62,123 nucleotides of DNA from positions 1 through 62,123 of the forward strand of contig JAFRPW010000023.1 of NCBI GenBank assembly GCA_017428945.1, read 5' to 3'. The position numbers were made by a program, and so were the translations under genes. The stretch comes from Bacteroidales bacterium. GTDB lineage: Bacteria; Bacteroidota; Bacteroidia; Bacteroidales; UBA932. The notes under the pieces are model-generated. The model did not search any database. It worked only from the letters and a program-made list of their open reading frames with translations, and had not been told where the DNA came from. Within the stretch, counting starts at the first letter, position 1, and each line of letters opens with the position of its first letter. This document shows, piece after piece, positions 7,393-15,799 of this stretch.

Positions 7393-8697
7393 GTGAGCCC
7401 GAAGGAATTCATCCGGAACAAGTGGGTCAGACTGGCCTTTTGGTCGGTTCTGTACATTGCCTGGGTGGTATGGCTCGGAAATTATTGGTGGCTCCTTGGC
7501 CTGGGCATCATCTTCGACCTCATCGTCACAAAGAAGGTGAAATGGCTCTTCTGGAAGAAAGAGTACGCGCCCGGGGAGAAGCACAACTTCTGGCTGGACT
7601 GGCTTGACGCCATCATCTTCGCCGTGGTTGTTGTAACCTTCATCAATATTTTCTTCTTCCAGGCCTTCAAGATTCCTTCATCGTCCATGGAGAGCTCCCT
7701 GTATACGGGAGATCACCTGTTCGTTTCCAAGCTCACCTATGGTCCGCGCCTGCCCCAGACGCCGCTCACCATACCTTTCACGCACAACCGTGCATTCGGA
7801 AAGGAGTCGTATTCCACGGCCATCCAGTCCGATTACAGGAGGCTCAAAGGTTTCAGGAGCGTTCAGAAGGGAGACGTCGTGGTCTTTGGGTTCCCCAACG
7901 GTGACACCGTCCTTTCCAAACGCCCGGCAGATGATTACTATGCCTGGGTCCGTACATACGGCAGGGAAAAGACAATCAAGCAGTTCGGCCCCATCATCGT
8001 CCGCCCGTCGGACAAGAAGGACCACTACGTGAAAAGGTGCGTCGCCACCGCCGGAGACACCCTGGAAATCCGTAACGGAGTTGTCTGGGTGAACGGCGTA
8101 AAGGAGCCGGACTATCCGGGAAAGCAGATGACCTACAGGGTCGTCACCACCGGAAACCGCATAAACAACCTCAGGCTTGAGGAGCTTGGACTGAACATCG
8201 CAGAGCTCTACTATGACTCCCGCCTTCCCGGTTATCCCGCGATGCCGCTTACGGAAGGTATGCTGGAAAAGGTAAAGGCCATGAAGTCTGTAGTGGAAGT
8301 TGTTCCCAACATCGAGACCTTCCCCTCCAGCGGCCAGGACACGGAACTTTTCCCCTTCACCGGGAAAACCCGCTGGACTGCCGATAACTTCGGCCCGCTC
8401 TGGATTCCCAAAAAGGGCGTCACCGTGCAGATCACCCCGGAAACCCTGCCCTTCTACGAGCGCATAATCCGGGACTATGAGCACAGCTCCACAGACGTAT
8501 CGGAGTACACATTCAAGCAGGACTATTATTTCATGATGGGGGATAACAGGCACAACAGCCTGGATTCCAGATACTGGGGCTTCGTACCGGAAGACCACAT
8601 AGTAGGAACGCCCTCCGTCATTTGGCTCTCTACGGACGCTACAAAGAGCTTCCCCAGGAGCATCAGGTGGAAGAGATTTCTCAAACACCGCTTTTAA
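7393..8697 (+). CDS. lepB: Signal peptidase I, large Bacteroidetes form
   Basis: A 434-residue S26 leader peptidase starting at GTG 7393, 12 nt after rplT. Hydrophobic segments near residues 14-45 and 72-90 precede the catalytic Ser98 in KIPSSSME. The general base is Lys214 in YVKRCVATAGD. The family C-terminal box reads MMGDNRHNSLDSRYWGFVP (about 383-401). It removes signal peptides from exported proteins at the periplasmic face of the inner membrane. It is longer than the 324-residue E. coli enzyme because of a roughly 130-residue insert between the Lys motif and box E (about 240-370), a size I recall as usual for this phylum. Confidence 0.95.
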   Translation: MSPKEFIRNKWVRLAFWSVLYIAWVVWLGNYWWLLGLGIIFDLIVTKKVKWLFWKKEYAPGEKHNFWLDWLDAIIFAVVVVTFINIFFFQAFKIPSSSMESSLYTGDHLFVSKLTYGPRLPQTPLTIPFTHNRAFGKESYSTAIQSDYRRLKGFRSVQKGDVVVFGFPNGDTVLSKRPADDYYAWVRTYGREKTIKQFGPIIVRPSDKKDHYVKRCVATAGDTLEIRNGVVWVNGVKEPDYPGKQMTYRVVTTGNRINNLRLEELGLNIAELYYDSRLPGYPAMPLTEGMLEKVKAMKSVVEVVPNIETFPSSGQDTELFPFTGKTRWTADNFGPLWIPKKGVTVQITPETLPFYERIIRDYEHSSTDVSEYTFKQDYYFMMGDNRHNSLDSRYWGFVPEDHIVGTPSVIWLSTDATKSFPRSIRWKRFLKHRF

Positions 8698-8723
8698 AGT
8701 AAACAATTAAAAAGTATAATATT

Positions 8724-8966
8724 ATGTCAAAGGTTTGTCAGATAACCGGCCGCAAGAGAATGATCGGCAACAACGTCGCCCATTCCAAGCTTCGCACTAA
8801 GCGCGACTTCGCCCTGAACCTCAAGACCAAGAAGTTCTGGTCAGAGACAGAGCAGCGTTTCATCACCCTCAAGGTTACCACCAAGGGTATGCGTATTATC
8901 GAGAAGAACGGTCTCGATGCAACACTTAAGGATGCCCAGGCAAAGGGCTATGTAAACCTCGTTTAA
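8724..8966 (+). CDS. rpmB: 50S ribosomal protein L28
   Basis: An 80-residue protein starting MSKVCQITGRKRMIGNNVAHS, the L28 signature, and ending GYVNLV. It lies 26 nt after lepB and 13 nt before rpmG. The rpmB-rpmG-DUF4295 order is a common Bacteroidetes arrangement. Confidence 0.97.
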   Translation: MSKVCQITGRKRMIGNNVAHSKLRTKRDFALNLKTKKFWSETEQRFITLKVTTKGMRIIEKNGLDATLKDAQAKGYVNLV

Positions 8967-8979
8967 AACCTGTTGAATT

Positions 8980-9168
8980 ATGGCAAAGAAACAGAAAGGA
9001 AACAGGGTGCAGGTCATCCTGGAGTGCACAGAACAGAAGGCAAGTGGTGTTCCCGGCATGTCCCGTTACATCACCACCAAGAACAAGAAGAATACCCCGG
9101 ACCGTCTGGAGCGTATGAAGTACAACCCTTACCTCAAGAAGGTTACCCTTCACAAAGAGGTCAAGTAA
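8980..9168 (+). CDS. rpmG: 50S ribosomal protein L33
   Basis: A 62-residue protein starting [20 protein letters not shown]. The [21 protein letters not shown] segment is the L33 core. It lacks the CxxC pairs of zinc-binding L33 forms, having only one Cys, so it is the zinc-independent type. It precedes a short DUF4295 gene. Confidence 0.96.
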   Translation: MAKKQKGNRVQVILECTEQKASGVPGMSRYITTKNKKNTPDRLERMKYNPYLKKVTLHKEVK

Positions 9169-9187
9169 AATAGAGGAGATCTAAACT

Positions 9188-9346
9188 ATGGCAAAAAAAG
9201 CAGTTGCAACCTTCGATGCAAAAGCCGGTGCAAAGCACATGGTGAAGGTTATCCGCATGGAAAAGAGCCCCAAGACCGGTGCCTACGTGTTTGTAGAGCA
9301 GCTTGTTGAAGAGGGTAAAGAGAAAGAGTTCTTCAACAAGAAGTAA
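9188..9346 (+). CDS. DUF4295 small basic protein
   Basis: A 52-residue protein, ATG 9188 to TAA 9344-9346: MAKKAVATFDAKAGAKHMV at the start and EGKEKEFFNKK at the end. It matches the DUF4295 family, a short protein found directly after rpmG across Bacteroidetes. Its position in a ribosomal protein operon and its basic composition suggest a ribosome-associated role, but this is inference. It lies 19 nt after rpmG and is followed by a terminator. Confidence 0.88.
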   Translation: MAKKAVATFDAKAGAKHMVKVIRMEKSPKTGAYVFVEQLVEEGKEKEFFNKK

Positions 9347-9365
9347 GTTTTTCCGACTAAGAATT

Positions 9366-9398
9366 AAGCCGTCCTTGAAAAAGGGCGGCTTTTTTTTG
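9366..9398 (+). terminator. Rho-independent terminator of the rpmB-rpmG operon
   Basis: AAGCCGTCCTT pairs with AAGGGCGGCTT (one G-T pair) around GAAA and is followed by a run of T residues. Confidence 0.9.
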
Positions 9399-9400
9399 CT

Positions 9401-9523
9401 AAAATTGACGATATAGACCTCAAGACCTATCCCTACTACGACCACAACCTCAGCGCCAAGGCATCCGACAAGATGGAGGAAATCTTCTTCAAGAGCGTTG
9501 ACTTTATAGTGGCCAATATCTAG
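9401..9523 (+). pseudogene. Orphan 3' gene fragment
   Basis: An open stretch of 40 codons ending at TAG 9521-9523 reads KIDDIDLKTYPYYDHNL and then SAKASDKMEEIFFKSVDFIVANI. Composition and codon use look like real protein, but there is no start codon and it lies directly behind a terminator, 4 nt from the ftsY stop. It is best read as the remaining C-terminus of a deleted gene. The family is not recognised. Confidence 0.4.
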
Positions 9524-9527
9524 ATCC

Positions 9528-10451
9528 CTATTTCTCCAGATCTTCCATCTGGAACAGGGCTTCCACGAACTCTTTCTTGTCGAAGACTTTAAGGTCGTCG
9601 ATGCCTTCTCCAATTCCAAGGTACTTTACCGGTACCTTGAACTGGTCTGTGATTCCTACAACCACGCCGCCCTTGGCGCTGCCGTCTATCTTGGTGATGG
9701 CAAGCGAGGTGACCTTGGTGGCACGGGAGAACTCCCTGGCCTGCACAAAGGCGTTCTGGCCGGTGCTGGCGTCAAGGACCAGCATCACATCGTGCGGAGC
9801 GTCCGGGACCACCTTTGCGCAGACGTTGCGTATCTTGGTGAGCTCGTTCATGAGGTCTATGCGGTTGTGGAGGCGGCCGGCGGTGTCTATGAGCACAACA
9901 TCGGCATCCCTTGCAACGGCGGCTTTCACGCTGTCGTAGGCCACGGCGGCGGGGTCTGCCCCGGTGGGCTGCTTCACGATATCCACTCCGGCCCTTTCCG
10001 CCCATATTACAAGCTGGTCTACGGCGGCTGCGCGGAAGGTATCGGCCGCACCAATAACCACCTTCTTGCCCTGGGCCTTGAGCATTGCGGCCATCTTGCC
10101 GATGGTGGTGGTCTTTCCCACGCCGTTAACGCCCACTACAAGCATGACGTACGGCTTCTTGGAAAAGTCGAAGGGCTCTACGGGAGTGTCCGGCCCCATG
10201 AGGTTAGATATCTCGTCGCGGATTATGGCGGTGAGTTCCTCCATGTCCACGTACTTGTCCTTCTCCACTCGGTCCTGGATGTTGTCCAGGAGTTTCAGGG
10301 TGGTGTCTACGCCCATGTCAGAGCTCAGGAGCGCCTCTTCAAGCGCATCCAGCACGTTGTCGTCCACCCTGGACTTTGCCGTAAACACCCTCCCCAGCTT
10401 CTGGAAGAAGTTGAGGTTAGTTTTTTTTACACCTTTGTCAAAAATACCCAT
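9528..10451 (-). CDS. ftsY: Signal recognition particle receptor FtsY
   Basis: A 307-residue SRP GTPase starting at ATG 10451 (MGIFDKGVKKTNLNFF). The upstream extension of the frame overlaps the -7 box. A helical N domain (about 10-85) is followed by the G domain: GVNGVGKTTT (G1, about 106-115), DTFRAAAVDQL, DTAGRLHNR (G3), TKIDGSAKGG (G4) and GIGEGIDDLKVFD at the end. It receives SRP-ribosome complexes at the inner membrane. The long acidic A domain of E. coli FtsY is absent, as in many bacteria. It is divergent from pheT across a 430-bp region packed with hairpins. Confidence 0.96.
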   Translation of the reverse strand: MGIFDKGVKKTNLNFFQKLGRVFTAKSRVDDNVLDALEEALLSSDMGVDTTLKLLDNIQDRVEKDKYVDMEELTAIIRDEISNLMGPDTPVEPFDFSKKPYVMLVVGVNGVGKTTTIGKMAAMLKAQGKKVVIGAADTFRAAAVDQLVIWAERAGVDIVKQPTGADPAAVAYDSVKAAVARDADVVLIDTAGRLHNRIDLMNELTKIRNVCAKVVPDAPHDVMLVLDASTGQNAFVQAREFSRATKVTSLAITKIDGSAKGGVVVGITDQFKVPVKYLGIGEGIDDLKVFDKKEFVEALFQMEDLEK

Positions 10452-10464
10452 AGCAGCGGCAAAG

Positions 10465-10472
10465 ATAGCAAA
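10465..10472 (-). promoter_or_regulatory. Probable -7 box TATCTTTG of ftsY
   Basis: The minus strand reads GCTATCTTTGCCGCTGCT just before the ftsY ATG. TATCTTTG fits TAnnTTTG, with about 13 nt or fewer to the start codon. Coordinates are good to within a few bases. Confidence 0.5.
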
Positions 10473-10506
10473 AAAACCGCACCTGTGCCACCCCCGGCAT
10501 CTCTCT

Positions 10507-10587
10507 GGTTGCATTTTGGGCCATTATTGCACCCACAGTCATGCTATCGGCACCGCTGCGGCAGCATTTTACACCGTTATTGCTCCC
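10507..10587. repeat. Two 28-nt imperfect hairpins, 53-bp period
   Basis: Units at 10507-10534 and 10560-10587 share GCATTTT...CCATTATTGC/CCGTTATTGC cores. Their arms are GGTTGCA/TGCACCC and GGCAGCA/TGCTCCC, so the changing base in the arm is matched on the other side. The 28-nt length matches the other hairpin units of the window. Confidence 0.5.
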
Positions 10588-10627
10588 CAACAGATGCTGC
10601 GAGCTTGATGCTGCCAGTTTGAAGCCT

Positions 10628-10797
10628 CGCGAAACAGACGTACAGACCGTATGGTCTGTTTCAGCGGCACCTGAAGTGCGGTAATTGGCGTTTTGGCATG
10701 GTTTGGGTCTCGCGAAACAGATGAAACGGATCTTTGGTATGTTTCGCGTGATAGCCACGTCATCCCAGGCCACGAAAACGTGGGAAAGCGTGGCCTG
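10628..10797. repeat. Three further hairpins in the ftsY-pheT intergenic region
   Basis: First, GAAACAGAC/GTCTGTTTC within about 10630-10662 (9-bp arms). Second, CGCGAAACA/TGTTTCGCG within about 10711-10748. Third, GGCCACG/CGTGGCC within about 10768-10795, exactly 28 nt and with the same arms as the pair at 55089. No coding sequence is convincing in 10473-10852. Confidence 0.65.
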
Positions 10798-10852
10798 ACG
10801 TGACATGACCAGCCCGGAAGCACAAAATATTGTTTTTGAAAGAGGAAAACTG

Positions 10853-10860
10853 TATCTTTG
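10853..10860 (+). promoter_or_regulatory. -7 box TATCTTTG of the pheT operon
   Basis: TATCTTTG lies 21 nt before ATG 10882, with a TTTG-containing -33 candidate near 10835-10838. Confidence 0.6.
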
Positions 10861-10881
10861 TATGATTATAACGATACAGAT

Positions 10882-13326
10882 ATGAAACTATCTTACAGTT
10901 GGCTCAAAGAGTATCTGGAGTGTGACCTTACACCGGAGCAGGTGGCGGAGGCCATGACATCCATTGGTATAGAGGTAGATTCCGTGGAAATGGAAGAGGC
11001 GGTGCCTGGCGGCCTTAAGGGCGTTGTGGTGGCGAAGGTTCTCACGTGCGAGGCCCATCCGGACAGCGACCATCTGCACGTCACAGCAGTTGATGACGGC
11101 TCACCGGAGCCCGTACAGGTTGTGTGCGGAGCACCCAACGTGGCGGCAGGGCAGAAGGTGCTGTTTGCGCGCATCGGCACAACGCTTCCCGGAGATTTCA
11201 AGATAAAGAAGTCAAAGATCCGCGGCGTGGAGAGCTTCGGCATGATCTGCGCCGAAGATGAACTTGGAATAGGCGCCAGCCACGACGGCATCATGGTTCT
11301 CCCTGAAAGCGCCGTGCCCGGAACGCCGGCATACGACTACCTCGGCCTGGAAGACCAGGCGGTCATCGAATATGAAATCACTGCAAACCGCATAGACGCC
11401 GCTTCCCACTGGGGCGTGGCAAGGGACCTGGCCGCATACCTTGGCTCCAGGGACATCCCGTTCAAGCTGCATCGTCCTTCCGTAGATGCATTCAGGGAGG
11501 GAGAAGGCACGGAGATTCCCGTGGAGGTGCTGGACAGCGAGGGCGCTCCCCGCTACATAGGCATTACAGTAAAGGGCGTCAAGGTTGCCCCTTCGCCGGA
11601 ATGGCTGCAGAAAAAGCTCATGTCCATAGGCCTCAAGCCCATCAACAACGTTGTGGACATCTCCAACTTCGTTCTCTTCGAGGACGGCCAGCCCCTCCAT
11701 ACCTTCGATGCCGACAAGATCCGCGGCGGCAAAGTCGTGGTCCGGAGGGCAGGGGAGGGAGAGGTCCTCAAGACCCTGGACGGCATAGAGCGCAAGCTCT
11801 GCGCCAAGGACATGGTAATTGCCGATACCGTCGGCCCCATGTGCCTTGCAGGCGTGTTCGGCGGTGAGGACTCCGGCGTTACGGACAGCACCGTGAACGT
11901 GTTCATCGAGGGCGCTTATTTCGATCCCGTGAGCATCCGCCGCACTGCAAAGAGCCAGCAGCTCTCTACAGACGCCAGTTTCCGCTACGAGCGCGGCGCA
12001 GACCCTGAAGCCGCAGAGTACGGAGCCCTCAGGGCGGCCCTCCTCATCCAGGAGCTGGCCGGCGGAAAGGTCATCGGCAAGAAGGTGGAGGTTTATCCCA
12101 AACCCATCGGCCGTGCCCGCATAGACCTTGATTACAACAGGATAGAGGCCTTCATCGGCAAGAAAATCGGCCACGATACCATAGAGAAGATACTGACGGC
12201 GCTGAACTATGAGTTCGTAGAAAAGCGTCCCGGCGGAGCCCTGGTGGCCGCCCCTACCTACATGATAGACGTCACCCGCGAGTGCGACGTGGTGGAGGAA
12301 ATCCTCCGCATCTACGGCTACAACAACATAGAGCTGCCCCAGACCCTCAGGATGAGCGTGCAGCCCAGCCAGCAGCCGGAACCGGAGGCCATCCGCAACG
12401 CCATCTCCAACTGGCTTGCCGCCAACGGCTTTGTGGAGACCATGAACAACTCCCTCACAAAGGAAGACTATTACGCCAAGCTTCAAACCTTCCCCGCAGA
12501 AAGGTGCGTCCACATTGTGAACCCGCTTAGCCAGGACCTCAACGTAATGCGCCAGACTCTGCTTCTGAGCGGCCTGGAGGTTGTGGCATATAACATCAAC
12601 AGGCAGATTTCGTCCCTCAAATTCTTTGAGTACGGCTCCGTGTACCAGAGACTTCCGGAGACTGACGGTACAACCCTTGCCGGCTACGAGGAGCACCGCT
12701 GCTTCTCCCTGTTCCTTTCCGGAACTCCGGACAAGGCCTGGAGGAATCCGGCCCAGAAGAGCAGCTTCTTCCAGCTCAAGGGCTATGTGGAGGCCCTTCT
12801 GGCCAGGTATCGCGTAGACGCTTCCACCCTTATCGTGGGCGCCGCTCCCACCGATATCTTCGCAGAGGGCATCACCTGGAGCCTTCCAGGCCGCGAACCC
12901 CAGCAGCTGGCCGTCCTGGGCACGGTTAACCCTGCCCTTGCCAGGCGTTTCGGCATCAAGCAGCCAGTGTTTGCCGCAGAAATCAACTGGGAAGTCCTCT
13001 TCACCCTGGTAAAGCGTGACAAGTTCTCCTTCAAGGAACTGCCAAAGTTCCCGGAAGTAAGGCGAGACCTTGCCCTCCTTCTGGACGAGTCCGTCAGCTA
13101 CGGCGCACTCCGTGCAAGTGCCCTCAAGGCAGGCAAGAAGCTCATCAAGAGCGTTTCCCTGTTCGATGTCTACCGCGGGGAGAAGATTCCCGCCGGCAAG
13201 AAGCAGTACGCCCTTAACTTCGTGCTTCAGGACCTTGAGCACACCCTCACGGACGTTGAGGTGGAAAAGACCATGCAGATGGTCCTGGACACCCTTACGG
13301 CAGAGTTTGGAGCAGCGCTCAGATGA
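10882..13326 (+). CDS. pheT: Phenylalanyl-tRNA synthetase beta subunit
   Basis: An 814-residue beta chain of the (alpha-beta)2 synthetase that charges tRNA-Phe. The start is ATG 10882 (MKLSYSWLKEYL), preferred over a TTG at 10858 inside the -7 box. Domains in order are an EMAP-like tRNA-binding domain (about 40-150, KVLTCEAHPDSDHLHVTAVD), the B3/B4 editing domain (about 210-390, VDISNFVLFEDGQPLHTFD and GGEDSGV), B5 (about 405-475) and a C-terminal FDX-ACB domain (about 720-814, FPEVRRDLALLLD). pheS is not adjacent. The 3' end overlaps the DUF4296 gene by 4 nt. Confidence 0.97.
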   Translation: MKLSYSWLKEYLECDLTPEQVAEAMTSIGIEVDSVEMEEAVPGGLKGVVVAKVLTCEAHPDSDHLHVTAVDDGSPEPVQVVCGAPNVAAGQKVLFARIGTTLPGDFKIKKSKIRGVESFGMICAEDELGIGASHDGIMVLPESAVPGTPAYDYLGLEDQAVIEYEITANRIDAASHWGVARDLAAYLGSRDIPFKLHRPSVDAFREGEGTEIPVEVLDSEGAPRYIGITVKGVKVAPSPEWLQKKLMSIGLKPINNVVDISNFVLFEDGQPLHTFDADKIRGGKVVVRRAGEGEVLKTLDGIERKLCAKDMVIADTVGPMCLAGVFGGEDSGVTDSTVNVFIEGAYFDPVSIRRTAKSQQLSTDASFRYERGADPEAAEYGALRAALLIQELAGGKVIGKKVEVYPKPIGRARIDLDYNRIEAFIGKKIGHDTIEKILTALNYEFVEKRPGGALVAAPTYMIDVTRECDVVEEILRIYGYNNIELPQTLRMSVQPSQQPEPEAIRNAISNWLAANGFVETMNNSLTKEDYYAKLQTFPAERCVHIVNPLSQDLNVMRQTLLLSGLEVVAYNINRQISSLKFFEYGSVYQRLPETDGTTLAGYEEHRCFSLFLSGTPDKAWRNPAQKSSFFQLKGYVEALLARYRVDASTLIVGAAPTDIFAEGITWSLPGREPQQLAVLGTVNPALARRFGIKQPVFAAEINWEVLFTLVKRDKFSFKELPKFPEVRRDLALLLDESVSYGALRASALKAGKKLIKSVSLFDVYRGEKIPAGKKQYALNFVLQDLEHTLTDVEVEKTMQMVLDTLTAEFGAALR

Positions 13327-13847
13327 GGCTTCGTTTCTGGCATATAGCGCTTGTATTCCTGGCGGTGGCTTCCTGCACCGGGCCGCGCACCATCCCGCGC
13401 GACAAGCTGGGAGACATCTTCCACGACATGTTCCTCCAGGACCAGCAGATAAAGAGCGACTTTTCGCTTAAACGCATAGCGGACACGTCGCTGGTTTACC
13501 AGGGAATATTCAAGGAATACGGCTACGATACGGACGATTACCTCTACACCATCAACAAGTATATCAAGGACCCGGAGAAACTATCCAAGGTGTTTGAGAA
13601 GGTGGCAGAACGCCTCCTGGAGGAGTCCAAGGACATAAGGAAGGAGAAAGACTTCCTGGAGTGGCGCACAAGGTTCCTGGCAATTTACAAGCACAGGATA
13701 GACACCACTTCGCTGCCCCGTGTTCCCCTTGGGGCGGTGGATACCATGTATTTCCGCCTGCACAAGGACCAGGTGCAGTTCTTCCCTCCGCCGGATACCC
13801 TTTCTCCGGTTCTGGATACGATGATATTTCAGATAGACAGCCTATGA
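13323..13847 (+). CDS. DUF4296 lipoprotein
   Basis: A 174-residue protein whose ATG overlaps the pheT stop (ATGA). The lipobox is VASC (Cys18). The mature part, with LGDIFHDMFLQDQQIKSDF and YQGIFKEYGYDTDDYLYTINKYIKDP, matches the DUF4296 family of Bacteroidetes lipoproteins of unknown function. It probably sits in the periplasm or outer membrane. The stop overlaps the start of the radical SAM gene, so translation of pheT, this gene and the next is probably coupled. Confidence 0.85.
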   Translation: MRLRFWHIALVFLAVASCTGPRTIPRDKLGDIFHDMFLQDQQIKSDFSLKRIADTSLVYQGIFKEYGYDTDDYLYTINKYIKDPEKLSKVFEKVAERLLEESKDIRKEKDFLEWRTRFLAIYKHRIDTTSLPRVPLGAVDTMYFRLHKDQVQFFPPPDTLSPVLDTMIFQIDSL

Positions 13848-14593
13848 TGAGGGAAGAAACGGTTTTCGGGCCCATTTTCAGCCGCAGGCTGGGCTCTTCG
13901 CTGGGGATAAATCTTCTCCCGCAGCACGGCAAGGTGTGCAACTTCGACTGCATCTACTGCGAGTGCGGCTGGAACAAGGACGGCCTCCAGGACAGGACCA
14001 TCCCCAAGGCTGCCGATGTCCGTAAGGCCCTAACGGCCAAGCTGGAAGAGTGTGCATCGGCAGGAACCCGCATAGACTCAATCACCTTCTCCGGCGATGG
14101 CGAGCCCACCCTGAACCCGGATTTCCCGGAGATAGTGGACATAACCCTGGAACTCAGGGACAAGTACTGCCCGGAGGCAAAGGTATCGGTCCTTTCCAAC
14201 GCCACAATGGCCTTCAAGGACGATGTCTTCCGCGCCCTCTCGCGCGTGGATAACCCCATCATGAAACTGGACGCGCCCACGGATGAAGAGGTGGCCCTGG
14301 TGAACCGCCCCGTCGGCCGGTACAGCGTGGAAGAAGTGGTTCGTTCGCTGGAGAGGTTCGGTGGCAATTTTGTGCTCCAGACCATGTTCCTCAAGGCTCC
14401 GGACTTCCGGAGCGGAAACTGGGTGGGAGGATGGATGAGCCTGGTGAGGAGGCTTAAGCCACGTGAGGTAATGGTCTATACCATAGACCGTGAAACTCCC
14501 ATGAAAGGGCTTGAAAAATATACGGTTGAGGAGATGCGCGCCCTTGTGCAGCCCCTCATTGACGAAGGATACAAGATTCAAATTAAAGGATAA
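13844..14593 (+). CDS. Radical SAM protein
   Basis: A 249-residue protein starting at ATG 13844 (MMREETVFGPIFSRRLG), overlapping the preceding stop by 4 nt. The CX3CX2C cluster-binding motif is CNFDCIYC (Cys32, 36, 39), followed by FSGDGEPTLNPDF (SAM-binding GGE-like motif) and VLSNAT. It is the compact radical SAM type (COG0731-like) with no extra cluster domain. The substrate is unknown. deoC follows 4 nt after the stop. Confidence 0.88.
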   Translation: MMREETVFGPIFSRRLGSSLGINLLPQHGKVCNFDCIYCECGWNKDGLQDRTIPKAADVRKALTAKLEECASAGTRIDSITFSGDGEPTLNPDFPEIVDITLELRDKYCPEAKVSVLSNATMAFKDDVFRALSRVDNPIMKLDAPTDEEVALVNRPVGRYSVEEVVRSLERFGGNFVLQTMFLKAPDFRSGNWVGGWMSLVRRLKPREVMVYTIDRETPMKGLEKYTVEEMRALVQPLIDEGYKIQIKG

Positions 14594-14597
14594 AACT

Positions 14598-15488
14598 ATG
14601 TCACTATCAAGCAAGTACGGCTACACGCCGGACAAAGAGGCCATCGACCGCCATCTTGAACTCATTGCCAGCAACCTGGACGGAATCGCAAACGAACAGG
14701 TGTACAAATTCTGCTTTGGCATCATGGACCAGACTACCTTGTCGGCCGACGACACCCCCGCTTCCGTGAAGGCTATGGTGGAGAAGGTCAACGGCATTCC
14801 CGCCAACTTCCCCGGCTGGCCCCTGCCCGCATCCTGCTGCGTCTATCCCAACCTGGGCCATGTGGTGGCGGAGACCCGCAACAATCCCGAGATGCACGTT
14901 ACCACCGTTGCCGGCTGCTTCCCCACTTCCCAGAGCTGGACAGAGGTCAAACTCCGTGAGATTGAACTGGCTGTCCGTGGCGGTGCCGACGAGATTGACA
15001 TCGTCCTTGCCCTCAACGCTTTCCTGGCGGGGGACTATGAGACTGCCGGTGCAGAGATTGCTGCCGCACGCGAGTGCATAGATAAAGTGGCAGCTGAACT
15101 TGGCCGTCCCGTGGTGCTCAAGGTCATCATCGAGACAGGCCTTCTCGTGACTCCAGAACTCATTGCCGATGCCTCCTTCCTCGCAATGGAGAACGGCGCA
15201 GACTTCATCAAGACCTCTACCGGAAAGGTGAAGGTGAACGCCACCCCTCTTGCCGCATACGTGATGTGCCAGTGCATCAAGAAGTACCATGAGGCAACTG
15301 GAATAAAGGTAGGTTTCAAGGCCGCAGGCGGAGTTGCCTCCGCAATGGATGCCGTATGCTACTACAGCATTGTAAACACCATCCTTGGCAAAGAATGGAT
15401 GGACAAGAAGTTCTTCCGCTTCGGCGTCTCCTCCCTGGCCAACAAGCTCCTCTCTGCCGTTGAGCAGAAGACCGTCGCATACTTCTAG
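14598..15488 (+). CDS. deoC: Deoxyribose-phosphate aldolase
   Basis: A 296-residue class I aldolase that splits 2-deoxyribose-5-phosphate into acetaldehyde and glyceraldehyde-3-phosphate in deoxynucleoside salvage. The start is ATG 14598 (MSLSSKYGYTPDKEA). It contains GADEIDIVLAL (about 129-139), LKVIIETG (about 174-181), the Schiff-base Lys205 in DFIKTSTGK, and the second active-site Lys in GFKAAGGV. It is longer at the N-terminus than the 250-260 residue E. coli type. It ends the pheT cluster, before a hairpin array. Confidence 0.95.
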   Translation: MSLSSKYGYTPDKEAIDRHLELIASNLDGIANEQVYKFCFGIMDQTTLSADDTPASVKAMVEKVNGIPANFPGWPLPASCCVYPNLGHVVAETRNNPEMHVTTVAGCFPTSQSWTEVKLREIELAVRGGADEIDIVLALNAFLAGDYETAGAEIAAARECIDKVAAELGRPVVLKVIIETGLLVTPELIADASFLAMENGADFIKTSTGKVKVNATPLAAYVMCQCIKKYHEATGIKVGFKAAGGVASAMDAVCYYSIVNTILGKEWMDKKFFRFGVSSLANKLLSAVEQKTVAYF

Positions 15489-15519
15489 ACCCTTTCAGAA
15501 CCCTTGTCTTGGCCCTCTC

Positions 15520-15757
15520 GTCCGGAAAACAGGTGTTTTTTCCGGATGTAAGGGCCAAAACTGTGTCTCCATCCACCAAAAACGCCATTTCCGTGGACAA
15601 CCCCCCGTTTTGGCCAACTTGTCCACCAAAATCCCGCATTTCCGTGGACAAACTCCGGTTTTGGCCAACTTGTCCACCAAAAACGCCCGTTTCCGTGGAC
15701 AAACCCCCGTTTTAGCCAACTTGTCCACCAAAAACGCCATTTCCGTGGACGGAGGGG
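15520..15757. repeat. Five tandem hairpin units, 50-51-bp period, mixed polarity
   Basis: The first unit, at 15520-15547, has arms GTCCGGAAAA.../...TTTTCCGGAT and a 23-nt linker. Four more follow at about 15571, 15621, 15671 and 15721 with the arms TCCACCAAAA/TTTCCGTGGA, which is the reverse complement of the array at 3781. Loops differ (ACGCCA, TCCCGCA, ACGCCCG, ACGCCA). Linkers carry CCGTTTTGGCCAACTTG. The array lies between deoC and the GH92 promoter. Open frames here come from the period. Confidence 0.88.
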
Positions 15758-15786
15758 TGGGATTTGTATAAATGACGGTCTTTGAG

Positions 15787-15794
15787 TATATTTG
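15787..15794 (+). promoter_or_regulatory. -7 box TATATTTG of the GH92 gene
   Basis: TATATTTG ends 5 nt before ATG 15800, predicting a leaderless mRNA. Confidence 0.6.
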
Positions 15795-15799
15795 TTACC

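Noticed and set aside
7063-8706. Long minus-strand frames opposite rplT and lepB
   Set aside because: The plus-strand genes are unambiguous and the antisense products have no domain features.
11212-13242. A 676-codon open frame antisense to pheT
   Set aside because: It is a shadow of a GC-rich gene. pheT is certain on the other strand, and the antisense protein has no recognisable domain or promoter.
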